Shown here: positions 21,780-31,235 of the stretch, piece by piece
Numbering within the stretch: the stretch's first letter is position 1
Layout of the letters: each line of letters opens with the position of its first letter
Assembly: GCA_029448655.1 (NCBI GenBank)
Contig: JACCLO010000015.1
Span: forward strand, 434,001 to 498,000
Direction: 5' to 3'
DNA: 64,000 bases
From: Wolfiporia cocos
Taxonomy: Eukaryota; Basidiomycota; Agaricomycetes; Polyporales; Phaeolaceae
Notes under the pieces: model-generated
What the model was told of the DNA's origin: nothing
Databases searched by the model: none
The model's input: only the letters and a program-made list of their open reading frames with translations
Translations under genes and position numbers: made by a program

Positions 21780-22859
21780 ATGTCGATACCTCTCCCTACG
21801 ACCAACGAGTCCGGAAGACCCACCGCCCCGACGCTGCGGCGCTCCCTCGCTATCCGCATGGGGTACCAAACAGGCAGGTCTTATGGCTGTTCGGAGAATG
21901 ACCACGTCCGCACCCGGCATGCGCTCACCTGGCACAGGTCCGACATCCCCCCAGGGGGACGCGCAACCCCTTGGACAGATCGATTCGAACTCGTACAGGA
22001 GCTCACAGACATCTTCGACCAGTATCAGGACATCACAGAGAGGATCGTCCAACTCGAACGATCAGCCCTCTTCCAGCGCAGGAAACTCGGGAGGTGCATC
22101 TCACAGTGGATCGACCACCTCGGGGCGACGACGCCCTCGCGGATCAGGCGAGAGTTCGCAGACGTCGAAGCGGGCCCGTCCCGCCCCCCGCGAACCAGGA
22201 GCCCTGTCCCAGCACCCCCCACATGGCTACTCGACGACGATGAATTGGATCGAATCGCAGAACCGTACGATTTTATGGAACACAATAATGTGGTACCTGT
22301 CGACGCTACCATACCGACCGCCGCCACCGGACCTCGACCTCGAGAATCGGCGCGCCCTCCTTCATATCCACCAGATGATGAACGACGCCCAGTTCGAGAG
22401 GGGCCGAGTAATGCTGGGCCTCCCCCCGCGGAGGCCTCTACATTTGTTAGCAACAGAGCTGCTGAGCGATCTCCTTCAGTTGAGGTCATCACCTGAGAGG
22501 AGTGGGAGCAGGGAAGGAACGGATGGGACGAACCCCTCTATCAACTCCCCGGGTGGCTTATGCAATGCCTCTGGACCCACCACCACCATCAGCGGTACGA
22601 ATCAGGAGAGTATCTCCACAGCGTCCCCTCCGCTCGCTCACCGCCCCGACCATCCGTGGAGGAGCCATGTCGACGGTGCGGTAGCCCTTGGCACTGGGTC
22701 CTTGACTGTCCCGATTATCGATGCCCCACATGCAGAGTCACGCAGCCAGGACATTGCGTCGGCGAGTGCGCCTCATACCAGGTCTGGATCCCCCCTCCTA
22801 CGCCTCCGATCCCCGATACAGATGCAGGATACAACGACCCGGACCCGGAAGCCCTCTGA
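21780..22859 (+). pseudogene. ORF3: overlapping zinc-knuckle protein of the chromovirus
   Basis: It is in a different frame from pol, overlapping its C-terminal 1.1 kb. The frame starts at ATG 21780 just after the chromodomain. It encodes CSENDHVRTRHALTWH, a likely coiled coil (FELVQELTDIFDQYQDITER), a Pro-rich acidic region, then after a single TGA (22494-22496) a tandem zinc-binding segment, CRRCGSPWHWVLDC and CPTCRVTQPGHCVGEC (22669-22770). The composition is protein-like, whereas the pol frame here is Ser/Arg/Pro low complexity, so I think ORF3 is the selected frame. It could be a second nucleic-acid-binding structural protein. Confidence 0.6.
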
Positions 22860-22901
22860 GTGGCCGTGAAGCTTGGATTTCATCGAGGGCGATGAAGACT
22901 T

Positions 22902-22914
22902 AGAGGGGGGGTGA
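22902..22914 (+). promoter_or_regulatory. Polypurine tract of the chromovirus
   Basis: AGAGGGGGGGTGA lies directly before the 3' LTR (22915), the expected plus-strand primer site. Confidence 0.85.
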
Positions 22915-23456
22915 TGTTACGATTTTACCAGGTACATTCAGACGTACCCATTAGCGCCTCACTGTTTGCGAGGACTTAGCGTTCAACCGCCGTATCCCGC
23001 GTTTACGATTAGGGGGCCTCCGTTCAACCGTAGGCCCCGTTTCATGTACAACAGCCCTATGCCCATTCTCCGTGTTCGCATCGCGTTCTAGTTGATCCCC
23101 TGTGTCTAACCACAGCGATTCGATGTTTCACCCGTTGTTGCGCTCAACCGCAACACTTCTCGCTTATTACTTATATCGTTAGCTCGACGGACTTAATAGT
23201 AGCAGTACCATGGACACTATGACCCCAAGATACCGAGCGTAGTATATAACCTGATGTAAATATCGGTCGAGTTCCTCAGCTCGACCTTGTTGAATTACAT
23301 GGATCTTATACTCGTTCTCAAAGGCTTGAGCAATTAAGCCTACAGCTTGTATATCGACGCTCCGACTCTGAGGAGTCCGACAAGTGGTGCGCCACTTGAT
23401 ACGCTGAGTAACTCGACTTGGTTATTTTGCGTTGAACGGATATTCGATCCGTAACA
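22915..23456 (+). repeat. 3' LTR of the chromovirus
   Basis: 542 bp, by eye without differences from the 5' LTR. Ends GATCCGTAACA, followed by the CCCCA duplication. Confidence 0.95.
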
Positions 23457-24905
23457 CCCCATTGCCGAAGAATCTCAAAGATGAGGCTGTAAGGCCTCAT
23501 CGTCGTAGTTTATATACATGCAGAGACGTCGCTAAGTATCTAGTTACCCTTGCCCTAAAGTAATGGCCTGTGCGCTATGACTAAGGATCAGGTGACCGTA
23601 CAAGTAGTGATGCATGTGATAAGAACTGTGACCGTTATGATGTAACTAATCATGTGAGTATAGAGGGGAGCGCGCGTACAATCTAATAGGTCAGGTGCCT
23701 TGATAAGATAACAAGGAGCAACTCTAGAGGTGCAGAGGAAAGTGGCGACGAACCGCGTGCATCCCAGCGCTGCTCTGCCTACAAACCAAGGGTGTGAGCC
23801 AGGTACTTCCTTAGGTTAATACCGTGTGACAAGAACTTACTGTTATGGTCTTGATTTGGGGCTTGAGGCGTAAGCAACAAGATAGTAAGCAGTGTTAAGA
23901 GGCTAGTAGCTTGGGGGGCTAATAGCAGTGTCAAATAGATGGATAAGTCTGAGTCCTAAGCGACTCAGAGTAGGGCTTATATACATGTATGACGGGACCT
24001 ATGGTACCGGCGTAGGACCCCTGATACCTATACTACGGGCATGTGATAATGGTCGGCCGAAGATGAGTAATACTGAGGTCGACAGGTAAGCGTGATTACA
24101 AGGTGATTGGTAACACGCATGTGATGTTTGTACTAGTAGACGTTGTGTGGCAATGAGTAAGTTAGAGAGATAAGATAAGATAAGGTGTTGGCGTGACAAC
24201 GACAATTGTAAGTGTTTGTTAGGTGATAGTTAAATACAGGATAAGTGCAGATAAGTGTTGTGAGCGTTGTAGCAAGCTGGGAAAATTAGGGAAAAATATA
24301 GAGAAATTCTTGACACTGTGACAGCCTGCAGCTTGTATATTGATGCTCTGACTCTGCAGAGTCCAACAAGTAGTGTGCTACTTGATATGCTGAGTAACTT
24401 GACTTGGTTATTCACGCTGAACAGATATTCAATCCATAATACTGAGGACTCCACGCCTCAGAGCTAGGGTATATATACATGCAGGTATAGACTCCTAATA
24501 CCAGTAGGACCTATGGTACCATACACTGAGTAAGGGAGCAGGTGACTACTTAGTAAGGCTGGGCTATGACCAAGGCTATCAGTCAGCAAGTCACAGGGCT
24601 GATGTAGCTAGCATGCGTAAGCAGTGTGAAGCCATAGAAACTGGTAGAACCGGGTAGAAGCCGATGGAAATGGGCAGAAAGTACTAGAACATTCTGTATC
24701 TAGGCAAGTCTAAGATATAAATCACGTGACTGAAAGGTTAAAGCTACAATACGTGATAAGGGACTTGAAGTAATGCTAACTAGAGGAAACTTGTAGAAAT
24801 ATGTAGAAAATGACGAAAAATATGGGAAAAACTGTGACAATAAGGTATACCCAACCGGGTTACAACTCCAGGCAGCAAACCTTAATGCCAAGACTAGCAA
24901 GTCAA

Positions 24906-24926
24906 AGAGAGAGAGAGAGAGAGAGT
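24906..24926 (+). repeat. (AG)n microsatellite
   Basis: About ten AG units within the layer-2 LTR, flanked by CACACACACAGACAG nearby. Confidence 0.85.
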
Positions 24927-25622
24927 TGGTGAGCCAGCACACACACAGACAGAGCAAGAAAGGGGCTTAAGCCCAGTTGCTGAGAATCTCAAAGATGGGT
25001 TGTAAGACCCATCTTCAGTCTACTTATATACATGTGATATCTATGCTAGCAGCTTGCCCTAAAGTACCAGTCTGTGCATATATCAGAAGGTAACTACAGG
25101 TGACCATTGAGTAACTTAACTATGTAACAAGTGAGTAACCATAATGTGAGTGATGACGGGCACATGCTACCCCAGAGCACTAATCTACTAGGTCTGGCAT
25201 TAAACATGGTGTCAGTGGGATGACGTGAGGGAGCACCTAAGATGTGGGGGGTTACGCTCACTGTAATAACCCTGCAAAATAAACTGGGGCAATGCCACAA
25301 CTGTTCTGTGACATTGCAATCGAGACCTGGGTTTTCTGTTAATGTCATAAATAGCTGTAAAAGCACTTGTAGATCAGAATGAATAGTAGACATATGTGCA
25401 TTCTGAACAGGTTGTGCTGCCATTTTGAACTGTACAAACTAATAATTTTGAGGTCCTTTTTGATTGGCCATAAGCTCCAGCCTGTGCCTGAGCTGGGCCT
25501 GAGTTGGCCTGAGCCATCAAGGAGGGCCCAGCTTGACATTTCACTGAGCCTGAGCCTTTCAAAGCTGGGCCCAAGCCTCAGGCTTTGAGCTGAGCTGGGC
25601 TTTGCACATCACTAAGTGCAAG

Positions 25623-25925
25623 CACAAGCCTCTGGGCACACCATGAAGCTGGCCAGCAAAGAGGGTGAACAGGTGGGAGCAGAGGCACTGGGGGATCATC
25701 AATCAAGGGTTGGCAAGCAAACATAATTGGTCTTTGCCATTGAATACTGTATCCAAACCCCTTACTTTATGCGTGAATGGCCCAACTTCAGGGCAGGCTT
25801 GAAAGAAATCAGACAAGCTTCCACCAGTAGTTGCTTATTAGTCACACATGCACTGAGATATCATATTTAAATAACCAAGTCCTAAACCTCAATGTTTGTG
25901 GCAAAACCACGGTAATTAAGCCATT
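25623..25925. other. Non-coding stretch
   Basis: No gene seen. It ends with GTGGCAAAACCACGGTAATTAAG (25898-25920), resembling the terminal hairpin of repeat S. Confidence 0.45.
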
Positions 25926-26197
25926 GACACCAGGGGCATTATCTAGTGACTTTGCCAGAAACATGTTGGTATCATTTAAATAAGTGATCAAATGTGAACA
26001 TAATGCATTGATTGCTTATATAACATCTTCATTAGGTAATGCTCCTGGTGTCTGGATCTTTATGCAGCCCATGGCCAGCTGAGGTCCTGTGTTTCTCATG
26101 ATGTTATCAACCAATGCATTATGTTTGCATTTAATCACTTATTTAAATGATACCAACATGTTTCCGACGAAGTCATTAGATAATGCCCCCGGTGTGA
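25926..26197. mobile_element. MITE with long terminal inverted repeats
   Basis: About 95 bp at each end are inverted copies. TGACACCAGGGGCATTATCT (25926) pairs with AGATAATGCCCCCGGTGTGA (ending 26197), and AACATGTTGGTATCATTTAA with its reverse complement. The flanks both contain ATTAAG, a possible duplication. No coding content, so it is non-autonomous. It lies about 190 bp upstream of the next gene. Confidence 0.8.
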
Positions 26198-26206
26198 GAT
26201 TAAGAC

Positions 26207-26290
26207 TTTCTACCAGTGGCGCCTGCAATATTCGTTCGTACTCCGCCCGGATATGTCCGGGCTGCAGGCGCCACCTGAGGTAGAAGGTCT
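26207..26290. repeat. Short inverted repeat upstream of the two host genes
   Basis: TTCTACCAGTGGCGCCTGCA and TGCAGGCGCCACCTGAGGTA are nearly perfect inverted arms around a ~36-bp centre that itself contains CCCGGATATGTCCGGG. It may be another small fold-back insertion or a strong cruciform in the promoter region of the gene at 26384. Confidence 0.6.
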
Positions 26291-26383
26291 GGAGTGCGAA
26301 GCGAAGGTCCATTTCTAACTAGAAGTTAGTATTACTAACTTCCATTCCACTATAATGGTCTTCACAACTCTACCACCTTCATC

Positions 26384-27286
26384 ATGTTACACAGTTTTGT
26401 TGCAGCAAAACTGCTGCCCCGCGTACCTGCTTGGGCAACATGCGGTCAGCGCATTGCACCTTTGTTGGTTACAACACCCTTCTTGGCGCTTCACATTTAC
26501 GACTCGGACACTGCAGCTGGAACGGATCCAAAGATTTTTCAGGGATCACCCAATCTGTTTATTATCTCGCGCGACGAACCGGACCTTCCCGGCAGCGAAT
26601 ATCTCACCTTGAACCAGTCCAAGGCTGGGGCGCATACAAAAACGTTGACGGTTGTACCTCCGCTTCCGTTTCAGCACCCACTTTACCTCTCAATCACTCC
26701 TCGAATATGCGGCGACTTCCCGGATTCTGAGACGTACGAACGGTTGGGCAGAGTTGGAAAGCATCAACTGGACCAATCCAGCGTCGACCGCCTTCTGAAA
26801 GCAATCAAGGAGGCAGGTCCCTCCATTCCTGGCATTCGAGAGACAGGCGGCTGGGGCGAACCTACAGCAGAATGGGACACGTGGAGCGGAGAATCGCCCA
26901 GAGAAGCACCAGGTGCTCTCGTGCTGCGTCGCTATGTTCCTCTCTCGTTCGATTTGGTCACAATCGATGCGCTTCCGGTCAATCTCAACGAGCGTGTACT
27001 CGAACAAATAGCTTTGCAACGGCAGTAGGTCCCGAATTCTAATGTTTATATACTCTGGTTGACGTGATACAGGCTATACCTGGACTACACATGGGAAGGA
27101 TGTGAACTCGTCACAGAATATGTCGAATCTATGCGAGAGGTTAGTGACTTTTTCGAATCAGCAAAGAAACGGACTGACTGTGAGGACAGGCTGTCCCTCG
27201 TTTATCCGCCTCGGGAAGAAGTTTTAGACAACCTGCGGGACCAGACGGTCAAAAGCGAGCTCTTGATCCTTCCATCGAGTCGTTAA
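26384..27286 (+). CDS. Unrecognised 284-aa protein, two exons
   Basis: Exons 26384-27024 and 27073-27286 flank a 48-bp intron (GTAGGT...ATACAG) that restores one frame (ALQRQ joining LYLDYTWEGCELV). The N-terminus MLHSFVAAKLLPRVPAWATC is basic-hydrophobic and could be a mitochondrial presequence. The body has few recognisable motifs (PRICGDFPDSETYERLG, GWGEPTAEWDTW), and I cannot assign a family. Coding statistics and the short intron argue for a real host gene. It stops 120 bp before the next gene on the same strand. The pol-like frame 1 upstream of 27406 also looks coding, so the gene model could extend. Confidence 0.6.
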
Positions 27287-27405
27287 GACCGTCCGCTGTC
27301 CACTTGCAATCGCTTCCAGTCCCGCACGATGGAGATCCGAAGGTTAACGACGAGGATGAGATAGCAGGCGATTGGAAAGACGAGGACGACGTGCCCGTAC
27401 TCGCG

Positions 27406-29331
27406 ATGGAGATGGCCAGTGTCGTGTCTCCTGTCAAGGCAGAAAATGTCAAGGTAGTCGCACTTGACTGCAACACCATTGTTGTAAGTACTACGCGTTA
27501 GCCTCGCGCTGTTGTAAGGCTCTGAGCATGGTTTAGGATACCGACAGCTCCCTGCAAGAGGCTTTAACAACCATTTTTCCTCCTTCTATACATCATTTCA
27601 TGGCAAAGGAACTCCTCGATCTATACGTTGAACATGAGGCTCTACTGCGGGCGGAAGGTCACAAAGAATCTGTTCTTGCGATCATCCGGAACGTCGCGCG
27701 ATATCTCGGCGTGGTCGTGACCGAGTCAGCGGTTCAAATTTTGATGGAACGCGTTGAAAAATCGAGAATTTACGAAGACGCTTCTTCTACCATCTCTTCA
27801 CTCATCGAACATGGTTATACGGTCATTGCTTTGCCGGGGCTCAAATCTCGGGACGTTTTCGAACAGATTCCTGATATCTCCTTCGCATTCTGTGACGCGC
27901 CCGCAAGCGAGCAATCCTCCACTTGGAATAGTTTGCTCGAATTTTGCAGACAGACCCATCCTAGTATCTCCGCGAATGAGGTTCTGGTGGCGACGCCTGA
28001 TCTTTTCGGGATCGCAGAACCAGCTAGTCTAGCAGGGTTCCCCACCGCCTTCATCAAGCGCGCAGGAAGCAGGAGTGCTAAACTCTCTATACCAACCCTT
28101 TCTCCGACATATACTGTGCCCTCCTTTGGCCACGTGCTTTCGGTGTTGCTCGACCCTAGCTTTGTAGCGCCTGCGCAGGATCTCGTAGTATCCGATTATT
28201 TGAGGTTTCGTAGTTGCTATCAAATCACATTCATGCTTGGCTCCGGATCCTACGGTACGTCTCCGATAACCCCTCGGTTTTGTCCTGCCCCTGACATATT
28301 CTCCTCTGGAGCATATGTATGGAATGCAATTCAACTCCATACAGGAGCTGGAGTCGCTATCAAGTTCGAGATGATCAGCTCAGACGAACCTCAGACGTTG
28401 CCGTACGAAGCCGCTATCTATGCGCAACTAGAGGGCGTGAGGGGTATACCAAAGATTCACTGGTCAGGTCAAGAGAGCAACGCGCATTTCCTGGTGATGG
28501 ACAAGCTCGGGCCGGACCTTGAAAAGATGCGTCGTTTCTGCCGGGGGGCAATGTCTCTGAAGACGGTTCTCATGCTCGCAGAGCAAATGGTCAGTCCTCA
28601 GATTCCTTAGTTTTCGGCGAATTCCGACTGATTTATGATCTAGCTCACAATCATCGAAGAGGTTCACGCCCGTGGGATCATTGTCCGTGACATCAAGCCT
28701 GAAAACTTTGCAATGGGTCTCGTCGAAGAATACAAGCGTCTGCACCTGCTTGACATGGGACTGTGCAAACTCTATCTTGACCCATTGACAGGCAAACATA
28801 TGCCTTTCCGGGAGGGAAGAGGAGGTATTGGCACGCCGCGCTATGCGAGCCACAACATCCACTTTGGTTTAGGTTATTATTATGTATCTAAGCCGAAGGT
28901 ACTGCGCTGACCGCCCGTCTTCTCGTGTAGAACCAAGCCGACGCGATGACGTCGAGGGCATCGGCATCCTCCTGCTCTACTTGCTTCACGGCCGCCTTCC
29001 TTGGCAAGGAATCTGCGCACCAGATATCCCTACTAAGCTCCTGCGAGTCGGCCAGATGAAACGAGGCAAACCATTCGAGGACCTGCTCACTCAGTCGCCA
29101 GCCTTCTTCGGCCCGTTCTTCGAGCATTGTCGGTCATTAGCCTTTGAAGAGAAGCCAGACTACGCATATCTGAGGACGCTTCTCCAGCAGACGATGGAAG
29201 AGCGTGGATGGGAGTATGACTGGGAGTATGATTGGTGGTCGCCTGGAGAACGAGGTACGCTGTTGCCAAGCGAGTACAAGCTTGACATGTGTTTCGTCCA
29301 ACCTGTTCGACATCGCCAAGATGTGTTGTGA
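27406..29331 (+). CDS. HAD-like domain fused to casein-kinase-1-like kinase, five exons
   Basis: Exons 27406-27483, 27537-28254, 28312-28589, 28644-28872 and 28931-29331 sum to 568 codons with consistent phases and GT-AG introns of 53-58 bp. Residues 1-230 resemble a haloacid-dehalogenase-like (HAD) domain: VVALDCNTIV at motif I, a four-helix cap-like region, then GYTVIALP and ANEVLVATPDLFGI. From about 255 it is CK1-like: GSGSYAYVWNAIQLHTG, GVAIKFE, GIIVRDIKPENF, DMGLCKLYLDP, GIGTPRYAS and EPSRRDDVEGIG. The HRD histidine is Val, DFG is DMG, and the last glycine of the P-loop is Ala, so activity may be altered. I chose ATG 27406 because it starts just before the HAD core. Confidence 0.75.
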
Positions 29332-29817
29332 AAGTATTGCTTATACCACCAGAAAATCAGTACGACTAGGTAATCAGCTTATCGGATTCAGAAGTTACCC
29401 ACTGTAGTTGAACTACACTACTACCATCCACTTTCGCCACTTCCTTACCTCGAGTGAGAGGCGAGAATCTTGTCTCCCATGAAACCTGTTACGCCCTGTC
29501 TCGAAGTCAACAAGTGACAGTGCGCGATCCTTTGATCCTCCAATTTCTTTCAAAGTCGTCGTACTGCCATGACGCATTCTACATCGATGGTCAATGACGG
29601 CGTCTACGGTGAGTATCAACTGTCTCCCTGACCTCAGGCTAATTTATGAGCCTACAGCTGCCCACGCGATGAACCTTACCTGCAAGATATCCAGATGCTG
29701 CGATAGCACATTGTGCTTATCCCGCAGCCACTGCAGGAGGGCTAGCCAGCCACCCATGTGAGGCCCGTGTCGGAAAAACTGAGCGCGTGTTGCAACGCGT
29801 TGCAACCAGTAATAATG
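29332..29817. other. 3' flank of the kinase gene, no gene seen
   Basis: Short ORFs only. A CGCGTTGCAACGCGTTGCAA repeat lies near 29790. An exon-like piece on either strand cannot be excluded. Confidence 0.4.
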
Positions 29818-30136
29818 AACACGAGTTTAATTACCCGCGGCTTCGCCACGATGTCAATTGTCACTTAGGCATGATAATTAATAGAATAAGAACATATTGG
29901 GTGGAGACATTGTGAGTCCACCCAACCTGCAGGGTGTGTGATCACCCTGCTGCACCTGCCTCTTCGTCTCTGCCTGCTCAACCACTTCCGACACCTCGCT
30001 GATGCTCAGTGTCGTCATCACTTCGCTTGTAATCCTGTGTCCACAATGTAATCCCTCAAAAAGCTCCCTGAATTCTCTTAATTTATCGCAATTTTCTGGC
30101 GGGTATCTACAGTACAGGCCATCTACATTACAACAG
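29818..30136 (-). repeat. Interspersed repeat S, copy 2
   Basis: Reverse-oriented relative of 16149-16474. On the minus strand it ends CGTGGCGAAGCCGCGGGTAA followed by TTAAACTCGTG. It lies 490 bp downstream of the kinase gene. Confidence 0.7.
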
Positions 30137-30212
30137 CTAGAGTTTCAGTGCCACAGATGCATCTTTAGAGACACTGCAGATGCATCTGGGGCACTCTAAG
30201 TCATCGAGATTA

Positions 30213-30724
30213 TGTCACAGATTTTCTCTAGTCGTTGCAGTACGCCCCCCGTTGTCTCTTTACTATTGCGCATGTGCGCGCCTTTGTCCTGTCATATGAT
30301 GTGTTACCCCTAGTTACTAGCGCTCTGGGAGAGCGCGCGTATCATCTCACATGACTAGTTGTAGTCACGGTCACAGTGTAGTTACATGCCTCGTCACTTG
30401 TACGGTTATGCTCCGCTACGCATGGACCCGTAGTTTAGGGCAGGATTAGATACTTGACGAATACGTCTGCGCATGTATATATACTACGGCGATGAGGTCT
30501 TACACCTCATCTTTGGGATTCTCGACAACTGGGCTTGGCCCCTTTCTGCTCACTCTGCTTGCTGTGTGATCGGCTGGCTTCCAGGGTACTGGGAGTCTAC
30601 CTTAGTGACATGAGTAGGACCCGCTGGCTCTGGCACTTACGCTACGTCCAAGGTCGCTACGTCACATATTGTAGTATTTCCCGGCTGGGGCCGGTCGCAC
30701 AGTCTCTGTGAGTAGTCTGTGTCA
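30213..30724 (+). mobile_element. Solo LTR with perfect target duplication
   Basis: The 512-bp element starts TGTCACAGATTT and ends AGTCTGTGTCA, flanked by GATTA (30208-30212 and 30725-30729). CATGTATATATACTAC (about 30472) is the TATA box. A perfect 8-bp hairpin (GATGAGGT...ACCTCATC, loop CTTAC, 30491-30511) is followed by TTTGGGATTCTCG. Confidence 0.9.
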
Positions 30725-30783
30725 GATTAGGTGCCCGTTAGTACCAAAATAAAGCATCACAAGCTGGGAACTGAACCAGGAAC

Positions 30784-31016
30784 TGTCACAGATTATACAA
30801 GGGTATAGATTGCAGACATTACGGAGCAATGACTAGGGAATATTACCAGTATAACCTGAACAAGGCTACCCATAGATGCTTAGCATGGGAATATGGACTG
30901 CAGATATAGCCAGACCCTTGATAACAGCCAAGCTGTTATCGTAGCCCTTTTGGGGGAGTGGTCTAATACACCACTCATGAGCACGTTGCATTGGGTCCAC
31001 GGCACGTCTTGTGATA
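30784..31016 (+). repeat. Diverged solo LTR of the 8577-9496 miniature family
   Basis: 233 bp, TGTCACAG to CTTGTGATA. It keeps the hairpin as GATAACAG...CTGTTATC (30917-30937), where the younger copy has a G-U wobble at one pair. No flanking duplication. Confidence 0.75.
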
Positions 31017-31235
31017 CGTATGTTCCATGTCATCGCCCTTGCATGCACATCAATTTGCAGTGACTAGACTCCGGTACGTTGAGTACAAATGGCAAAGGTA
31101 CGTACACCGCCTCTTGCCGCCTAAATACTAAACTGCCCCTCTCACACAGACCACTAGTGTCCCATCGATTGCACCAGGTACTGCCGATCGTGCCCCGAAA
31201 CTGGGGGTGATGCACACTACTTCAACATGATAGGC
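31017..31235 (+). repeat. Interspersed repeat R, copy 2
   Basis: Same blocks as 12531-12753, including GCAGTGACTAGACTCC and CCTAAATACTAAACTGCC. It ends CTACTTCAACATGATAG, matching the sequence at 13353 after the LTR there. Confidence 0.6.

Larger units (their letters stand above)
17719..22869 (+). pseudogene. pol: Pol of the chromovirus with dUTPase, one in-frame stop
   Basis: Protease has DSG in NALIDSGAMSSLIHP (about 17860). TAA at 18037-18039 interrupts it before VRFLVGNIGKEDMILGYNW. A dUTPase follows (18217-18615) with five motifs: GAIGYDLYAS, GRIASRSGL, GGGVIDPDYRGEV, RVAQIIF and GDKGFGSTD. RT has VVYMDDILIF. RNase H starts FILETDASQYALGAV. Integrase has HHCC (GHPGIWG...CAICQQ) and DDE residues in VDFITDLPP, IISDRGPQF and QTERMNQQ, then the GPY/F region. 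A chromodomain (EYEVESILNQRQYRGKKQF, about 21588-21730) marks the Tf1/sushi lineage. The open frame then runs 1.1 kb further as low-complexity sequence overlapped by ORF3. Confidence 0.92.
14959..23456 (+). mobile_element. Nest layer 6: complete chromovirus (Ty3/Gypsy, Metaviridae)
   Basis: The element is 8498 bp with 542-bp LTRs (14959-15500 and 22915-23456) that look identical by eye, flanked by a perfect CCCCA duplication (14954-14958 and 23457-23461). The order is LTR, self-primer binding site, ORF1, gag, protease, dUTPase, RT, RNase H, integrase, chromodomain, overlapping ORF3, purine tract, LTR. Identical LTRs imply recent insertion, yet pol has one stop (18037-18039) and ORF3 one (22494-22496). 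It may have moved with proteins supplied by another copy, or the stops arose afterwards. Confidence 0.95.
14655..24322 (-). mobile_element. Nest layer 5b: minus-oriented LTR cluster, split by the intact chromovirus
   Basis: It lies between two copies of AGCCT (14650-14654 and 24323-24327). The pieces 14655-14953 and 23457-24322 begin GTGACACAGACCACTTACC and end TTGACACTGTGAC. There are two TATA/hairpin sets: GATGAGG...CCTCATC at 23480-23501 and TCTGAGTC...GACTCAGA at 23948-23969. A junction TGTGACAAGAACTTACTG near 23834 suggests two LTRs lying side by side. Confidence 0.65.
13655..24441 (+). mobile_element. Nest layer 4: old solo LTR of the chromovirus family, split
   Basis: The pieces 13655-14019, 14592-14649 and 24328-24441 align with the 542-bp LTR of the intact chromovirus but carry many differences, mostly C-to-T and G-to-A. 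The duplication CTGAG (13650-13654 and 24442-24446) is perfect. It is a solo LTR of the same family that is far older than the copy nested inside it. Its hairpin arms GGTCGAG and CTTGACC are now 580 bp apart because another LTR landed in the loop. Confidence 0.85.
13516..24839 (-). mobile_element. Nest layer 3: minus-oriented solo LTR, split
   Basis: The left piece (13516-13649) begins TGACACAAACC. The right piece (24447-24839) ends AAAAACTGTGACA. A perfect duplication ATAAG (13511-13515 and 24840-24844) shows a single insertion into layer 2. Its hairpin (CTGAGG...CCTCAG, 24442-24461) lies next to GTATATATACATG and was the landing site of layer 4. Confidence 0.82.
13432..25313 (-). mobile_element. 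Nest layer 2: minus-oriented LTR, split
   Basis: The left piece (13432-13510) begins TGACACAGACTTACC. The right piece (24845-25313) ends TTCTGTGACA. Flanks are TTGTG (13427-13431) and TTGCA (25314-25318), an imperfect duplication in a tandemly repeated part of the hAT MITE. The right piece has a perfect 9-bp hairpin (AAGATGGGT...ACCCATCTT, 24992-25015, loop CTTACA on the minus strand) next to TATATACATG. Confidence 0.7.
12276..25614 (+). mobile_element. hAT-type MITE split by 12.7 kb of nested insertions
   Basis: The left terminus TAGTGATGTGCAAGCC (12276) and right terminus GGGCTTTGCACATCACTA (ending 25614) are inverted. They are flanked by the perfect 8-bp duplication AGTGCAAG (12268-12275 and 25615-25622). 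The undisturbed relative at 41154-41770 aligns with the pieces 12276-12530, about 13371-13431 and 25319-25614. It is therefore one ~620-bp MITE that served as a landing site for everything between. An 8-bp TSD and TAGTG termini are hAT features. Confidence 0.85.

Noticed and set aside
22869..22915. Pol C-terminal extension (about 330 residues after the chromodomain) as a functional domain
   Set aside because: Low complexity and no motif. The overlapping ORF3 frame carries the structured features, so the extension is likely a by-product.
14655..24322. Single autonomous LTR element for layer 5b
   Set aside because: Two TATA/hairpin sets and an internal LTR-like junction but no coding interior. 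Better described as adjacent LTRs.
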